In this document: positions 14,643-14,941 of the stretch, in pieces | Layout: each line of letters opens with the position of its first letter | How positions within the stretch are numbered: position 1 is the stretch's first letter | Origin: Acidobacteriota bacterium | GTDB taxonomy: Bacteria; Acidobacteriota; Blastocatellia; Pyrinomonadales; Pyrinomonadaceae | Direction: 5' to 3' | Length of the DNA: 14,941 nt | Assembly (NCBI GenBank): GCA_029777145.1 | Contig: JAKOSS010000714.1 | Span: 1 to 14,941 of the forward strand | The notes under the pieces: model-generated | The model's input: only the letters and a program-made list of their open reading frames with translations | What the model was told of the DNA's origin: nothing | The model's database searches: none | Made by a program: the position numbers and the translations under genes

Positions 14643-14941
14643 ATGAACAGCAATCTCTTGGCGAAATCGCGTCTGTTGGCTTTCATCGTCGCAATCTATT
14701 GCGCCGTCGCATCGATCGCCGGCGCGCAGTCTTTGCCGCGCGTCTTCATTCTCGATGCCCGGGAACTGCTCACGGCCAAGCAGCGGCTCGCCGATCCTTC
14801 ACTGAAGGATCCGGCTTTGAAAGCGTCGCTGAGGAATATTGAGAAGAACGCGAAATCCGCCCTCGCGGCCGAGTATGCGTCGGTTGTCACCAAATCCGTC
14901 GCGCCGCCGAACGGCGACAAGCACGACTACATGAGCCAGGC
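14643..14941 (+). CDS. Alginate lyase family protein (PF05426-like), N-terminal part only
   Basis: The first 99 codons of a gene that continues past the window end. A signal peptide (about residues 1-28, ending AGA-Q) is followed by LPRVFILDARELLTAKQRLA and, after a helical segment, VAPPNGDKHDYMSQ (87-99). This P-P-x-G-D-K-H-D-Y-M-S motif is typical of the N-terminal part of the alginate lyase family PF05426 (the PL5-like helical toroid, also part of PL17). The enzyme would be secreted or periplasmic and beta-eliminate mannuronate/guluronate polymers or act on another glycan. ATG 14643 lies 10 bp after the cupin stop, so it belongs to the same transcription unit. Catalytic residues lie beyond the window, so activity and PL family cannot be judged. 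Confidence 0.85.
   Translation, partial: MNSNLLAKSRLLAFIVAIYCAVASIAGAQSLPRVFILDARELLTAKQRLADPSLKDPALKASLRNIEKNAKSALAAEYASVVTKSVAPPNGDKHDYMSQ

Overview
The window looks like a chromosomal segment of a Gram-negative polysaccharide degrader, most likely an Acidobacteriota bacterium of the Blastocatellia/Pyrinomonadaceae type. The main clue is the large outer-membrane receptor with an N-terminal carboxypeptidase-regulatory domain (Oar-like), typical of acidobacterial carbohydrate loci, with no SusD partner beside it. The balanced-to-high GC content and a hydrogenase accessory gene of the kind found in aerobic soil bacteria also fit. The taxonomic call is inference.

Layout: (1) Positions 1-1697 (+) hold the tail of what is probably a [NiFe]-hydrogenase cluster: a conserved hydrogenase-linked protein of unknown function and a HyaD/HybD-type maturation endopeptidase. 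Each is preceded by an unusual TTGANNN heptad-repeat inverted array. (2) Positions 7042-1716 (-) hold a four-gene set: LacI regulator, ExuT-like hexuronate MFS transporter, SDR oxidoreductase and secreted heparinase II/III-type lyase. The last three are tightly spaced. (3) Positions 7043-7423 are a divergent regulatory region with two good sigma70-like promoters, a perfect 12-bp LacI-type palindrome and several other palindromes. (4) Positions 7424-12083 (+) hold a ROK-family transcriptional regulator and a 1110-residue TonB-dependent receptor. (5) Positions 12376-14941 (+) hold a secreted 632-residue protein of unrecognised family, a KdgF-type cupin and the start of an alginate-lyase-family (PF05426) protein that runs off the window.

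Regions 2-5 read as one uronate-polysaccharide utilisation locus, best fitting alginate or a related polyuronate. The receptor would import oligosaccharides. Secreted or periplasmic lyases (heparinase-like, PF05426-like and perhaps the unknown toroid-like protein) would cut them to unsaturated uronates, and the MFS carrier would bring these into the cytoplasm. The KdgF-like cupin would open the ring to the 5-keto form (DEH), and the SDR would reduce it to 2-keto-3-deoxygluconate. KDG kinase and KDPG aldolase are not in the window. KduI is also absent, which favours the DEH-reductase route over the pectin/GAG KduI-KduD route.

The most unusual items are the 632-residue secreted protein, which may be an undescribed lyase family, the operator architecture around the two divergent regulators, and the heptad arrays flanking the hydrogenase-linked gene.
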